This document shows, piece after piece, positions 43,625 through 55,336 of a DNA stretch of 64,000 nt (the stretch's first letter is position 1; each line of letters starts with the position of its first letter). This DNA comes from Takakia lepidozioides. Lineage: Eukaryota > Streptophyta > Takakiopsida > Takakiales > Takakiaceae. The translations under genes were made by a program, and so were the position numbers. The notes below the pieces were generated by a model. The model was given only the letters and a program-made list of their open reading frames with translations. It did not search any database and was not told the DNA's origin. The stretch is taken from assembly GCA_030704615.1 (NCBI GenBank), contig CM060733.1:47494001-47558000 (forward strand), read 5' to 3'.

Positions 43625-45395
43625 TTTTATAAATGATGCCATAATGCTGTCCTCCAGATGAATGGTGGTCTAGCCGTCGTGGTGCCCTGAATTCGTGTTG
43701 CCACCTGTCTTAGTACATACCGATTCACCGTGTCGTGATGAATGTAGTATGCACTGGCAGTTTCACGCTCCTCATCTTCAGTTTGATCTTCCTCGTTGGC
43801 GTATAAATCATGTATAAGGGCTTTGTCATGTATTCCTTGGTAGCATTTTAACTTGTTAATATTAATTCGTCCCACGAATTCTTGTTCCAAGGTCTGCAAA
43901 TCAACAGTTCCATTGTCATGTACATTTTTTATTTGAAATGGTCCCATCCATGGCATTTTCAATTTTCCGCCCAGTTTGATCTTCTTGATTTTTGGTAACC
44001 ATAAAACAATGTCCCCGTCCTGGAAAGATTTCTCTTTCCCTTTGGATATTCTTTTTCTTCGTTGTTTTTGAATTCGTGCCATGTTATCTGTGGCGTCTGC
44101 TCGAACTTCTTCCAGATGGAATAACTCATATTCCCTGACTCGTAGAGATTCCTCTAAACCCCATCGTTCATGAGTTCCGGTTCGTAGTGTGGGTATCATA
44201 CATTCAATGGGTAATAGTGCCTCTGCTCCATACACCAGTTGAAATGGTGTATGTTTCGTGGTCACCTTGTATGATGTCTTGAATGCCCATAGTGTTGTGT
44301 TCAATTTGGTGTCCCAATCTGTACGATTGGCATTTACTATCTTGGTTAAGATAGTGCATAATATCTTGTTGGTAGATTCAGCCTGGCCATTTCTTTGGGG
44401 ATAGTAAGCAATACTCTTGTGATGTATGATCATGAACTTCTCCATCAAGCATTTTATGGCATCATCTATAAAATGTGATCCTTGATCATTTACGAATTCC
44501 AATCGGCAACCAAATCGTGTGATGATATTTTCATATAACAATTTGGCTGTCGATCTGGCAGTGTTGTCTCTTAGTGCCTTGGCCTCTATCCATTTGGTAG
44601 TGTAGTCAGTGGCTATGAGGATGTATTGATTTTGCGTGTACCTTGCTGGAGGTTTAATGAGCCCCACGAAGTCTAGCCCCCAGCGTTGAAATGGTTCTGT
44701 TGGTAGTATTGGGTGCATAATACCCTTCCCAGTTCGTTCTACTGGTCCCATCCTCTGGCAAACATCACACTGTTGACAGTGTTCATAAGTGTCTCCAAAT
44801 AAGTAGGCCACCAGTAACCTGCTAATAATATCTTTTTTGCTGTCAGGTCCAAACTGAAGTGTCCTCCTGCAACTCCTTCGTGCAGCTCTTGCATCACTGT
44901 TTTGGCTTGTTCTTTGTTTACACATCTTCTCATTATGGAGTCAATTCCTCTTTTGTACAGAATCCCCTTGATTACCGTGTATGGTTTGCTTTTCATTGAA
45001 AGCTTTCTCCTGTCATCTTTGGTGTAGTCTTCAGGAAATTTCCCTGTGTTCAGATAGTATTTGATTGGCCATTGCCAATCATCTTGATCTTGCTTCTGAA
45101 TGTCTTCTGATTCTTCCTTGGTCAATGTATAAGCTCCAATACTGATATTGGCCAATTCTTGATTGTTTGTTTTTTTCTTTTTCTTTTTCTTTTTCTGGAT
45201 CTTGCTCTTCCTCAATAATAGGTCCTTCATCAAGTGGTTCATCTTCATCTGATAAGTTCTCTTTTTCATCAGTGTCATCCATGAGGTTAAGAGTATCTGG
45301 AAGGTCATAGTCTCCTTGAAACAATCCCAGATCGTCTATAGGATCTGTCTCTGTTGTGGTGGACAGTGTTACAGATGCACCCACAGCAAATCCTG
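43625..45395 (-). mobile_element. Ty3/gypsy fragment nested in the repeat block (gypsy 2)
   Basis: A minus-strand gypsy segment very similar to gypsy 1 lies inside the GGCGCC array (arrays at 43.2-43.6 and 45.6-46.2 kb). It starts at the acidic linker after RNase H and runs to the integrase tail and pol end. No LTRs are seen. Confidence 0.85.
43627..45384 (-). pseudogene. gypsy 2 integrase region of pol, one frameshift
   Basis: 45,308-44,739 encodes the acidic linker (including a Lys/Glu run from a simple repeat), then [20 protein letters not shown] and LHEGVAGGHF. Near 44,800 a base is missing relative to gypsy 1, in the codons for GYWWPT(V)FGD. The frame then goes on at 44,820-43,627 with [35 protein letters not shown] and a long C-terminal tail (MPWMGPFQIKNVHDNG ...). 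Catalytic Asp, Asp and Glu are all present. RT and RNase H are missing. In gypsy 1 the tail is missing, so the two copies complement each other in coverage. Confidence 0.82.
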
Positions 45396-45605
45396 CATGT
45401 GCACACGACGTGGACGCCAGCGTAAACGTCCTTCACCCCCATGACAAAGACACCTCTGCAGATGTCTCTGCCAACATTCTTTGCCCCCAACCAGGTTTCC
45501 TGACTCAACTTGAAATGGACCTTGTTGGCAGTCAGGTATTTCCCGATTGTGGTGGACTTCTGCCCCCTGTGGCCTCTTGCAATTCAGCACATCCTTTTCT
45601 GAGTC
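45396..45605. other. Unassigned segment between gypsy 2 and repeat block
   Basis: About 210 bp with no match to gypsy 1 and no repeat monomer. I see no gene. Confidence 0.3.
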
Positions 45606-46235
45606 GTGCCCCCTTAGTGTCCGATGGAAAAACGGCGCCGAATTTCCATCCGCGGGTGCTCGGATGAAGTCGTCTCGGGGGGAGAGGCCGACACCTGGCT
45701 GACAGAGAACATCCCCCGGATGGACAAACGACGCCGAATTTCCATCCGAGGGCGCTCGGATGAAGTCATCTCGGGGGGAGAGGCTGACACCTGGCTAACA
45801 AAGAACATCCCCCGGATGGAAAAATGGCGCCAAATTTCCATCTGTGGACGCCCGTATTGAGCCGTCATCAACCATTTTCAGTCGTTGCATTACCTTTTTC
45901 GTGTTTTTTTGTCAAATCCGACCCTCAACTTAGAATATTCTCCCTGCGGGCCACTTTTTTGGCACGTTATCCCTACAAATATTATCCGTTGGATGGAAAT
46001 TTGGCGCCGGGTTTCCATCCGGGGGAGCTCCGACTTACCTGCAGGATGGAAATTTGGCGCCGGTTTTCCATCTGGGGGAGCTCCGACTTAACCGCAAATT
46101 CGGCGCCGGTTTTCCATCCAGCGGATTGTGGGATGATGCCGCCTCGGGCGGAGCGAGGGCCAGGTGGCGCTCCGACTTCATCCGCTGGATGGAAATTCGG
46201 CGCCGTTTTTCAATCCAGCGGGCTGTCGATGAAGT
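45606..46235. repeat. GGCGCC palindromic repeats, 95-bp units, upstream of copy C
   Basis: GATGGAAAAACGGCGCCGAA-type units recur at 45,624, 45,719 and 45,815 (95-96 bp apart) with GCTCGGATGAAGTCGTCTCG between them. More diverged units continue to 46,210. This is the same family as 10,440-11,370 and lies on the cargo-gene side of the divergent pair. Confidence 0.82.
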
Positions 46236-48234
46236 CTCGGGTGGAAGTTGGGACAGATGGCGGCGGGGGCGAGCTCCATACCTATGTCATTGAAGAGCGC
46301 CGGCCCGCATTAATTGTCCGCCGCCATTGGTTTTGAACCGGACAATCCCCACGGATTCCGCGCTTGCTTCCCGGATACGCCTGGGAACCCTGATGTGATG
46401 GGTGGATGAAGTTCCATTCGAGGCCTGTATGCACGCATTCTGCGAGAGATTTTTCTATTACTCGGACTTATGCCGCGTGGAGAATGGTGTGGCTCTACTG
46501 AGAGAAACCCCACATCCAGACCGCGGCACAAACTCAAACCTTTGTACTACGGGCCGCGTCCAACGTCTCGCATGGCCAAACTGAAGCTCTAGCAGGAGAT
46601 CCCCTTGTCTGCTCACAACCCGCGCCAACTGAAGCCGAGCACTCTCAGGCGATCCCCTGCTTCTTCCGCTTTATGTAGCATGTGCGGTCGTCTTCTTCAC
46701 TTTGTTTTGTTTGTTTTGGCATCCTTCTGCATGTGCTTCTACATGTGATTGTTAGCCATTGCTTGGTTTTGCTTTCATGGTTGTTCCATGCCACTCCCTA
46801 CTCTGCCTCTCACGATTGTGGCTCGTTTGTTGCTTCCATTTCATTGCGATTGGGGCGCTCATGTTGGGGATGACAGAGTGAAGATGAGCGCGACACGGTG
46901 GTGGTATCATCGACAGCTCCAACTACTTGAGCAGTCACTCCAAAAGCGGCTACTCATCGAGCGCAGTCGCACAGTCGTCGGCAGTAGTCTTTGGACCTGG
47001 TGCTTGGCATTTTTGGATCGCCAAAGTTGGGGCGGGAGGGCACACATAAACTTGCTTCTTTTGTTGGTGGACGGGAGGACCTGCAGCAGGAGTACGCCCG
47101 AATAGACATTCGGGAGGTTGGTGGAGCCGGCATGGCAGGTGAAGGGCGTCGGATGAGGATAGCAGATCCGCTGATGGAGGAAGCTAATGCACATGCAGGA
47201 GGGCCCGCCCACGCAAAGAAGAAGAGGAAAGCCAAGCACATGCAATCCCCGGCGAGAGAGCCATCACAGGCTGCGGAGGGGGGAGTGAACAGAACAACCA
47301 CCAAGGCGCGTGAGGGTATCAGTTCCCCTCAATCAAAGGTGGTCGTCCTGGAGGCCTCCCCCGCTGCTACGCCTAGTAAGAAACAGAAGGCCCGTGAGAG
47401 GGCAAAAGAGCAGGCGAGATAGAAGGCTAGCCAGGAGGCAAGAAAACAGGCCACTGAAGAGGCCAGGGGTGTGAAAATGACAAATGCCCATATAAGCAGG
47501 GACGCACAGAGACGGTGGATCCCTCCAAGACACCAGAAATAGACAGTAACACACCGGCTGCATCCTTACCGGTTACACCATCGCGGGTGGGAGAAGCCCC
47601 CGCAATTACCCATATGGTGGAGACTGGGAGAGGGAATAGAACACCACAAAGACCACGGATTGTGGGAGGTGGAGGTGAAGACAGGGAGAGGGCAGTAGAG
47701 ACGGGGAGAGGGCATGAGGTGCTTCCACCGGTGATTGACCATGTTGAGGACGACGAGAGGGAGCTTTCTAACCAGGATGACATCCTCCCGGAGATCCCCA
47801 GGCCCCAAACCCGGAGCATACAGGCTGGATTTGGTGGTCCTGGTGGGCTGCCAGAGAACCCCTCTGCAGCAGACGTCATGTCGGAGGCGGATATGAAGTT
47901 GGCCGCTGCCAAGATGTTGGAGGCAACCCACAACAACGTTGGCAGAGTCCTGGGGGGCATGGTGTACCAGGCAAAGCTTCGGATTCCTCTCTGACGCTTG
48001 GTATCATTGCAGGTGGTGAGACATGCCCTCCCAGGCGATATCGACAGCTGAAATTCTCTTTCCAGGAGGGATATCGAATGGGGTCTGCCACGTTTTATGT
48101 TTCCATTGAGAATGACCACGGAGCTTCTCATGCCCACATTCCGATGAGGTGGACATGGGTCCCCATTGGCAAGCAAAATGAGGAGTTCGAGAGATGATTG
48201 TTACTGATCCGCTTTTCAGCACGTGTCCGGACGG

Positions 48235-48425
48235 GATGAAGGTTGGAGGCCGGAAAAAGAATCAGCATATCGACATTGGGGCATTAGGGCAAATAAATGA
48301 ATATTATGGAAGATCGAAGTAAAAATACAGAAATCATTAGGTATAGAATTATTAAATGGTATTCTTAATATGATCTAAGAATAGCATGAGATCGGAATGA
48401 TATTATTTAAATTGTTCATTTCGTA
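48235..48425. other. AT-rich insertion inside the ParB exon of copy C
   Basis: Between the fragments homologous to DPLFQHLSGK and MFYVWDGNH lies about 190 bp of AT-rich DNA absent from copy A. I see no clear terminal repeats, so the mechanism is unknown. Confidence 0.45.
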
Positions 48426-49904
48426 TGTTTTACGTGTGCGGACGGGCAATCATCGAATACTGGCATGGATGGAGCAACATAGCCCAAGCCCACCCCAACG
48501 GACTTGGATTGGCATTTACGCAGTGGTGGAGTTGTGTGGCTGAAGGTTGCGGGGCCCAAGACGAAGTCTTATTAAAGCGCAAGGCAGAAATTCAACTCGT
48601 AAATAATACAATGCCTCTGCTTTGGAACTTTGAATATTTGAAGTTCTTTAATCGCCAATCATCATAGTTGTTGCAAATTCTCCATTTCAGTATCGTTTAG
48701 GGAAATGGCATTTGCAGGGGTGAATGAGAAGGCCTTCATTGCCACCAACTCATCCCCACGCTCTTGCCGAGGAAGGACTGTGTCGGGAAAGCAGGGGGTG
48801 CAAGAGTTTTCCAATGAGCTCAGGCCGACCTCCTGAGCAAGTCGGAGGCAAAGGCAATCAAAACCTAGTATTAGGCTGAGCATGGATGCCATGGTGGATG
48901 GACTACTATTTAGGTACAGCTCCCAAATCTTTGTGAGCAATCTGTTTTTTGCTCCCACAAATGAGAAGAAAAAGTGTGGACCAGGATTTCTAAACTTATG
49001 TGCGCATTTTGACAGACGAAAATTTAGCAGGATTTGGCACATGCGCGGAGGTGCTACATGGAGGCAAAGCGAGAAGAAATAACCTCCCGGACTGGAATCG
49101 TATCTCAAAGATTGCGTGATTTGTGCAAAAGGCCACATCAAGTACAAGTCCGCGGATGGTGAAGAAGTACGGGGCCCTAGCTGATCACGCCCTTGGTGCC
49201 AACTTTTGGTGGAGGGGGAAGCACTACTCCCGTGCTATTAAGCCCACGTGACACTGGAGAAGCATCGTATAGCATAGCCTGTGTGGATGCACAGAGAAGG
49301 TTATACATTCTTAACCAAATTCTCGTGGGCAACAATTCGTTTCGTGGTGTTTGGCGCGTACAATATGAACGATGATTGGATAGACCCGGTGGCCCAAAAT
49401 CGGAATGGGTCCCAGAGTACAAGGACAGTGTGGGCTCCCCAAAACCCGACAAACTTGTCTGACCCAACATTCGACATGTGGATGAACCGCATGACATGGT
49501 GGTTTCAGGACTTTCCCACGCTTCATTTGGCGCTTCTACTCTGTATCTGGTGGATTTCTTGTATTTATTGCGGAATGCGGTCTCATGGAGAATCTCCACA
49601 GGTGACGACGGATGCGCAAGAGCAGCTTGACACCCAAGCACATCAGTTCAAGCTGGAGATTCTGGAGAAGCAGAGAGCCTACGCGACTATGTGGCGAGGT
49701 ACTTTCTGCTCTACAAAACCGACCTGTTCTTTCGAGAGATACTGCATGCCCGCCGGAGCCACGAGTTTATCAACCAGCCGAACGCGGACAAAGCGGCAAT
49801 GCGCCTTCTGTATAGGTAAATATGCGGTGCTCCTCTTTGATCTGTGGCATTGTAGTCCCTAGAGTGGAATAAAAACGGCTTGTGGGGGCATGACAAACTG
49901 GTTG

Positions 49905-50424
49905 TGAAGAAATGGCTAAGTCCCTGGCAAAATGGCGCCGAATTTCCTGATTCGGCCCCTGAAAATGGCCAAGTCCTTGGGGCGGCTGGTAAATGGCGCC
50001 AAATTTCCACTTTCCGGCTGGGGTGGCTGACACCGAAACTGGAAATTCGGCTCCATTTTTCCAGGTTGGGGCCCAGCCCTTTCTGGGACTTAGCCACTTT
50101 TGGACCCAGCCTGGAAAAATGGCACCAAATTTCCAGTACCGGGCCCGAAAAAAATAAGTCCCGGGGGTGGGTGGCACCCATTCTGGAAATTCGGCGCCAT
50201 TTTTCCTTGAGGCCCAGCCATTTCTGGGACTTAGCCTGTTTCGGACCCAGCCTGGCAAAATGGCGCCAAATTTCCAGTTCCGGGCCCCAAAAATGGCTAA
50301 GTCCCGAGGGGTGGCTGGCACCCATTTTGGAAATTCGGCACCATTTTTCCAGGCTGGGTCCGAAACTGGCTAAGTCCCAGAAATGGCTGGGCCCCAACTT
50401 GGAAAATAGGCGCCGATTTTCAGG
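49905..50424. repeat. Degenerate palindromic array in copy C, reaching into an exon
   Basis: Units with GGCTAAGTCCC, GGGACTTAGCC and CTGGAAATTCGGCGCC match the intronic 95-bp arrays of A and B but are irregular. The array ends directly at codons for QAGIQEKLNEKN; the acceptor and first part of the exon seen in A and B are absent. Confidence 0.8.
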
Positions 50425-52537
50425 CAGGTATTCAGGAGAAATTGAATGAGAAGAATAAAGGACAGAAGAAAATGACACGGAAACAGGGGACTACATTAAC
50501 CCCCAAAAAACAGAAAACCACCGGGGCACGAGAGGAGACGCAGGAGGGGCCCGAAGGGAGTGACTCCGACGACGACTTTGTGCAAGGTCCTGCGACAACT
50601 GCTGCTGCTGCTACCAAGTCACCGGTTGTCCAGGTTCCAAGTCAAGTGCGGACTGGGACTGGCTCTGCCAAGAAGTTGGCATTTGAGGGCGAGCCTACAC
50701 GGTGGTATTCGGCGGTGACGTTTCCGCAAAGGCCAAAGCTAGAATCCCCAACAATCATCCCATGTGTCAATGAGAGCTTCCTTGACGCTCTGGCTGCCAG
50801 GGCAAAGAAGGTGACACACAGCAAGTCTCTGGAGGAGCTGAAGGGGAAAGCCAAGAAGAGGGCTGCCGCTACAGAGCCGCCTAAGACACCCTGGTTTGGA
50901 AGCCATGATGGAATTCTTCACGACTGTGAGCACGGATTGTAAGAGCACCGGGGGGGGGGGGGGGGGTTGAGTTGAGAGACTGCGAAGAATTCTCCTCGAT
51001 ATTCCAGATGGGGAGCTACTGGAGGGCCTGGATGGTGTGCCCACCTGGACCAAGTTTACTGAGGACTACTGGAGAGCCGGGTTTGGGTTGGCGGGGATGC
51101 TCTTGGATGACGGTGGGTGTATGGTGGTCCTTGCCAAAAGAGGGAAGACCACAGAGAATGTTGTGGCAAGGTGGACACCGAAAAGTGCCACCCCGATCCT
51201 CCTCAAAAAATGCTTCTGTATCAATACACAGGGGTTGCAAACAGAGGGCCAGAGTGTAAGTTATCATTCTATTGCCTTCACTTCATATCGTGGTGTATGT
51301 AAACTAGACCTTGGAGTTGATCCCTCTTTTGTTGGATGTGCAGACATTGGTGTTTGAGGCATATTGTTTTGTGAAGAGAGGGTCTACGTTCAAACTCCGC
51401 AATGACGGTTGTCTTGTTAATGCCGCTGTGGACCCTGTTACCTACGATATCCTCTACAACTATATGCCCCACTCCAGTATGCTGAATGACACAAAAACAG
51501 GCAAACCGTGGCGGTACAGCCGGACTCGGAGCCCTGCTTTCATCCAAACCCTCATGGAGACATGCTCTGATGTCCAAGGGCGGATTCTTGACCTCACATG
51601 CGGCACGCGTAAGCCTTAACGTGCACAGTATGTCCCCTGGCCCGATTGCAATTGCATGCCGCATGCTACTAAGCGCCCGCTCAGGTGCTTCAATGTGGGC
51701 TGGGACGTTGTCCGACAGGCATATCTTCACCTTCGAGCCAGATACTGCCCTCCACAACTCCGAACTTGCAGTGGCTGAACGTCTGCCGAAAGAGGAAGAG
51801 GCATCCTTGGAGGATGAGGAAGAATCCGAGAAGGAGCAGGGGGAGGTACAAGTTGGGATCGAGGCCGAGGAGCCCCCGGTTTACGAGTGAGTGGTCACAT
51901 TGTAAGTTGCCTCCTGATTTCGTGAGGCACCTCCCTTCGCTCTCTTATTTCATTGAAAGACTTTGTGCTTCTGCTGGTATTGACATTCTTGAAGTGGATT
52001 TGTTCTTACTATAGGATGCCAAGTACTGCAGGAGGGACGTCTACACCGCAGTTCATGGGCAGGAGGAACGTGCCTTTTTTTGCCAGGGGGTATTTCATGC
52101 CGAGTCCAGAAAGGGACTACATCCTTCCTACTTATGCTGCTCGACTTGCTTCGGTGTCCATTAGGAGGTCTTCCAAACCTAGTCGTGTACAACAGATTTT
52201 AGACGAGACAAGCCTCAAGAAAATGAAGATGAGGGAGGAGGCAACAGCTATTAGAGCCCGCCAGGCTCGTAGATTTGTCTTGGATTCTGCTGACAAAAGT
52301 GGGGGAGAAGAGGCAAAAGATTCCCAGGAGGTGAGGTGGACAGTCCCCCAAGGAGAGGACGGTATTTTTGAGAGGCATAGTGGAATTGATGCATCTCAGA
52401 CCTCAGAGGATGGGGGGGATGAGGGGGATGAGGAGGAAGGTGGGGCAAGTTCCTCGGAGGGTGCCGGAGAGTAGTGCCCATTCTGGCTATGACAGTTAGG
52501 ACACACTTGTATAGATGTGGCTTGCCACAAAATTTGC

Positions 52538-52543
52538 AATAAA
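52538..52543 (+). terminator. Polyadenylation signal of copy C
   Basis: AATAAA in the family context TTTGCAATAAAATGTTG, 64 bp after the stop. Confidence 0.6.
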
Positions 52544-52625
52544 ATGTTGTATTTCATTGCGATGACGAGTCTAGTGGTGCCACATTCTAGCTTCGAATGA
52601 CCCTATTTCCGTGGACACACAATGG

Positions 52626-52689
52626 TCCGCTCATGCTCTTTTTTTTTTTTCCGCTCATGCTCATGCCGCTCATGAAATAGCAACCCCCC
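52626..52689. repeat. Right terminus of the element carrying copy C
   Basis: CCGCTCATGCTCATGCCGCT leads to CATGAAATAGCAACCCCCC, matching the ends at 14,091 and 30,155. The sequence beyond begins TAGTAAATG; no left partner with that 9-mer was found. Confidence 0.8.
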
Positions 52690-52814
52690 TAGTAAATGCA
52701 CATAGGTGACCTTCAATGATCACGGGGAGGGAGGAGGGGATCTCAAATGGGCATGCAGCAGTGAAGAAATCCGTGTGCTCCCTTCCTACACGTATTGTGG
52801 TGTTGAGTTTTCCT

Positions 52815-53018
52815 TCAGTTGTTACTCGGCTGCAGTATACACAAGATGTGGTTCAAACAGCTAAACGCAAAGCTGTGGATCTCAGCATTGGCCCTCTTGA
52901 CCGCCTTGGCCTCTGCCCATTTGGTCAGATACTCGGTAGCTACGATGATGTAGCGATTTTGTCGATGAAGCAGGGTGCAGTACTTCCCATACATAGTCGC
53001 CGGTCCAGATTCATCCAA
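52815..53018 (-). pseudogene. Gypsy integrase fragment
   Basis: The minus strand encodes NRYIIVATEYLTKWAEAKAV, the start of the Ty3/gypsy integrase core that includes the first catalytic Asp region. About 35 residues match. It is from a different lineage than gypsy 1 and 2, which have [19 protein letters not shown]. Confidence 0.65.
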
Positions 53019-53400
53019 GAGGGCGGGACTTCAAGCTCACGATTACCTATAATTCCCTGTGGATCAATAGCTGCAAGAAACCTGCATGGGTAGATGGTCA
53101 ACTGGAAGCTGCAACAGTAGCGGCACAATTGATAAAATCAGACACTACTAATGAAAACACCTTCTTCAACACATTTTCACCCTGTTTTTCCCTCTTATCA
53201 GAATTGGCCCTAAATTTTCATGTTGAATTCTGCAAGTTAGCTGGTTGAGTGAACCTTTGATGGTTTGGAGTGAATTTGATATGGTACTGCCAATGTGACA
53301 ACAGGGAAGTATCCAGAAATAGGTAACAGCTGAGACGAGGAGAAGCTGTGGAATGAATACTTTTCCGACCCCAGTCAATGGTGGGACAATCGAGGCAAAA
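53005..53400. repeat. Dispersed repeat, copy 1
   Basis: The line CAGATTCATCCAAGAGGGC ... GGGTAGATGGTCAACTGGAA ... CACCTTCTTCAACACATTTT ... GCAAGTTAGCTGGTTGAGTG recurs at 57,875-58,200 and in part at 53,578-53,730. One frame reads AWVDGQLEAATVAAQLIKS. Its nature is unknown; the residual coding pattern suggests a mobile element protein. Confidence 0.6.
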
Positions 53401-53577
53401 ATGTGAATGCCTGTTGGATTACAGAGAGTAGCAGATGCAATTGACCATAGTGATAAGTAGAGTTGGGTGTTTCCTAGAACAAATGTAGGCTGTCATTGTC
53501 AGGTGCTAGCAGCAAGACAGGGATGTATGCATGATTTGTGCAGCGGCATGGATAGCTGAAGGAACAGGGATAGATTC
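53401..53577. other. Spacer with the empty-site relative of the 4.65-kb MITE locus
   Basis: At 53,518-53,560 the sequence GGATGTATGCATGATTTGTG and then GATAGCTGAAGGA matches the flanks of the MITE at 4,656-4,909 but without the insertion. Confidence 0.55.
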
Positions 53578-53735
53578 TGGGTCCAGATTCATCCAAGAGG
53601 GCCGGACTTCAAGCTCCAAATTACCTATGATTCCATGTGGATCAATAGCTACAAGAAACCTGCTGCATGGGTAGATGGTCAACTAAAGGTAGCAACTGCA
53701 ATGACACAGTTGATAAAATCAGGCACCTCAACCAT
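53578..53735. repeat. Dispersed repeat, copy 2 (partial)
   Basis: It repeats CAGATTCATCCAAGAGGGC and the GGGTAGATGGTCAACT stretch of copy 1 and then runs into a PPR fragment. Confidence 0.55.
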
Positions 53736-54060
53736 GACCATAGCTTCTGAAAGAGGATCAAGAGAGGTGGCTGAACGAGATGTGGTGTTTTGGAGTGCCA
53801 TGATTGCAAGGTATGTGTAGCATAGGTATGGGATTAAGGCTTTGGAAATCTAGGAGCAAATGATGTGGGAAGGGATGAAGCAAGACCATGTCATGTTCAT
53901 TTGTGTTTGTAATATGCATATGGGAGCCTAGCAGCCCTGGGAAGGGGCAAGGAGGTTCATGGTGACATTATCAAAGCTGGAATTGTACTAGATGTCATTC
54001 TGAACATTCCCCTGGTATACATCTACATCAAATGTGAGCCTGGCAGCCCTGGCCAGAGAA
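53736..54060 (+). pseudogene. PPR protein fragment, multiply broken
   Basis: AERDVVFWSAMIARYV (53,770-53,820) is a PLS-type PPR motif end. Further along in other frames are the equivalents of GREVHGDIIKAGI (about 53,945) and VILNIPLVYIYIKC (about 53,990). Stops and shifts separate them. It is a relative of the 4.4-kb fragment. Confidence 0.55.
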
Positions 54061-54750
54061 GAACATGAAGAGGGCTTACAATTTCGTTCGCCCGGGCGTA
54101 GACATTGCTGGCAATGAGAAGAAGGCAAGAAAGCAGTTTAGTGTTCCTAGCATGCATGCGGAGACACCGTGTAGAAGTTAGGCTCAGACTTTTATCATGG
54201 CTGGATTTTGTTGACAGTGTTCCAGCACTACTCTCTGGGATTTTATTTTTTTTTTGTGGAGCTTGAATCCCCAATGGTACTTCTTTCACTATACTAGTGG
54301 TATGTGTTCTCTAGTCATGTTCCTAATCACTTGCACGCCACTGTAATAGTGGTATAATTTAAAACTGTAAGAGTAGCTAAATACACACAATTGCCTCCAT
54401 TATCACTCCTGTAGCGGTATAAGTAATCACATATATATTGCTATATTAGTGGTATGAATTCCTCCAGTGGTATTCCTAATCACCTACACACCACTCTGTT
54501 AGTAATCATTCCAATCCATAGTTATCACTCAGAGAGACACCATGGATGATTCACACAGCTTACATATCACTATGTGGGTAATAATTCCAATGACATGGTG
54601 AGAGACGTCATCCACTCACATAACACGGTTTGAGTGATATTGTATATCTCAATTTTCATAGAATGACTCTGTGAGTCATTTTGCGATCACTCAACAAGTG
54701 GTTTCGGAAGTCATTGAATTTTTCACTCCATCCCTTTCGTAGCACTGACA
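54061..54750. repeat. Degenerate TAGTGGTAT / TAATCAC repeats
   Basis: Between 54,290 and 54,660 the words AGTGGTAT, CCTAATCAC and CACACCACT or ATCACTCA recur every 40-70 bp. It looks like an old minisatellite or the subterminal region of a DNA transposon. No gene seen. Confidence 0.4.
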
Positions 54751-54754
54751 GGGT

Positions 54755-55330
54755 GAAATGTGTTGAAGAAGGTACCTTCATGCCGCACGTTCAGCCATCT
54801 CCACATTGTCATGGATTCTACAGGCACCAAGCAAGGCCTTCATTTTGCAAACATGTCGACATTTTTCCCCTTTTCCAGACTGCCGGGCAGTGTTCAGAAT
54901 GACATTAGGTACAATTCCAGCTTTGAACCAGGCATGGCCTGCTAAAACCAAGTTGACTCTCTCTCTTGCACCAACGAGCTAACTTACAGATTTCAATATG
55001 CATATCAGGCCCGAGTTTAATAAGAGGGCAAACAGGCTGAAATAGGTTGAAGAAGAAGGTGCCCTCACGGCTGCTAAGACCAACTGAAGCTCTCTCTTGC
55101 ACCAACGAGCTAACTTAACATAATTCATATGCATATCAGGCCTGAGTCTGATAAGAGGGCAAAACAGGCTGAAATAGGTTGAAGAAGAAGGTGCCCTCAT
55201 GGCCTGCTAAGACCAAGCTGACTCTCTCTCTTGCACCAATGAGCTAACTTACATAATTCAATATGCATATCAGGCCCAAGTGTGATAAGAGCGCAAAACA
55301 GGCTGAAATAGGTTGAATCAGGAAATGAAT
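54755..55330. repeat. ~125-bp tandem repeat
   Basis: Units with GGTTGAAGAAGAAGGTGCCC, CTGCTAAGACCAAGCTGACT, TCTCTCTTGCACCAACGAGC and ATATGCATATCAGGCC recur near 54,930, 55,046 and 55,170, with partial ones on each side. Confidence 0.78.
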
Positions 55331-55336
55331 CAGCGG

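Larger units (their letters stand above)
46470..52474 (+). pseudogene. ParB-like / methyltransferase cargo gene, copy C (decayed)
   Basis: The ATG at 46,470 begins MPRGEW and continues TSRPRHKLKPLYYGPRPTSR, collinear with copy A. A TAG at 46,590-46,592 replaces Gln in MAKLKLQQE. The low-complexity region is recognisable (46,990-47,990), then LRIPL* with a stop, and the ParB region is broken (VVRHALPGDID at 48,013; FYVCGRAIIEYWHGW in place of FYVWDGNHRLLAWME at 48,430). Middle exons follow at 48.7-49.8 kb with shifts. The motif-IV exon begins abruptly after repeat DNA at 50,424 (AGIQEKLNEKNKGQKK), so its first ~85 codons are missing. ILLDIPDGELLEGLDG is intact. The motif-I exon is at 51,345-51,609, with ACGCGT at the donor. 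The last exon (52,016-52,474) is open. It is the oldest of the three cargo copies. Confidence 0.7.
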
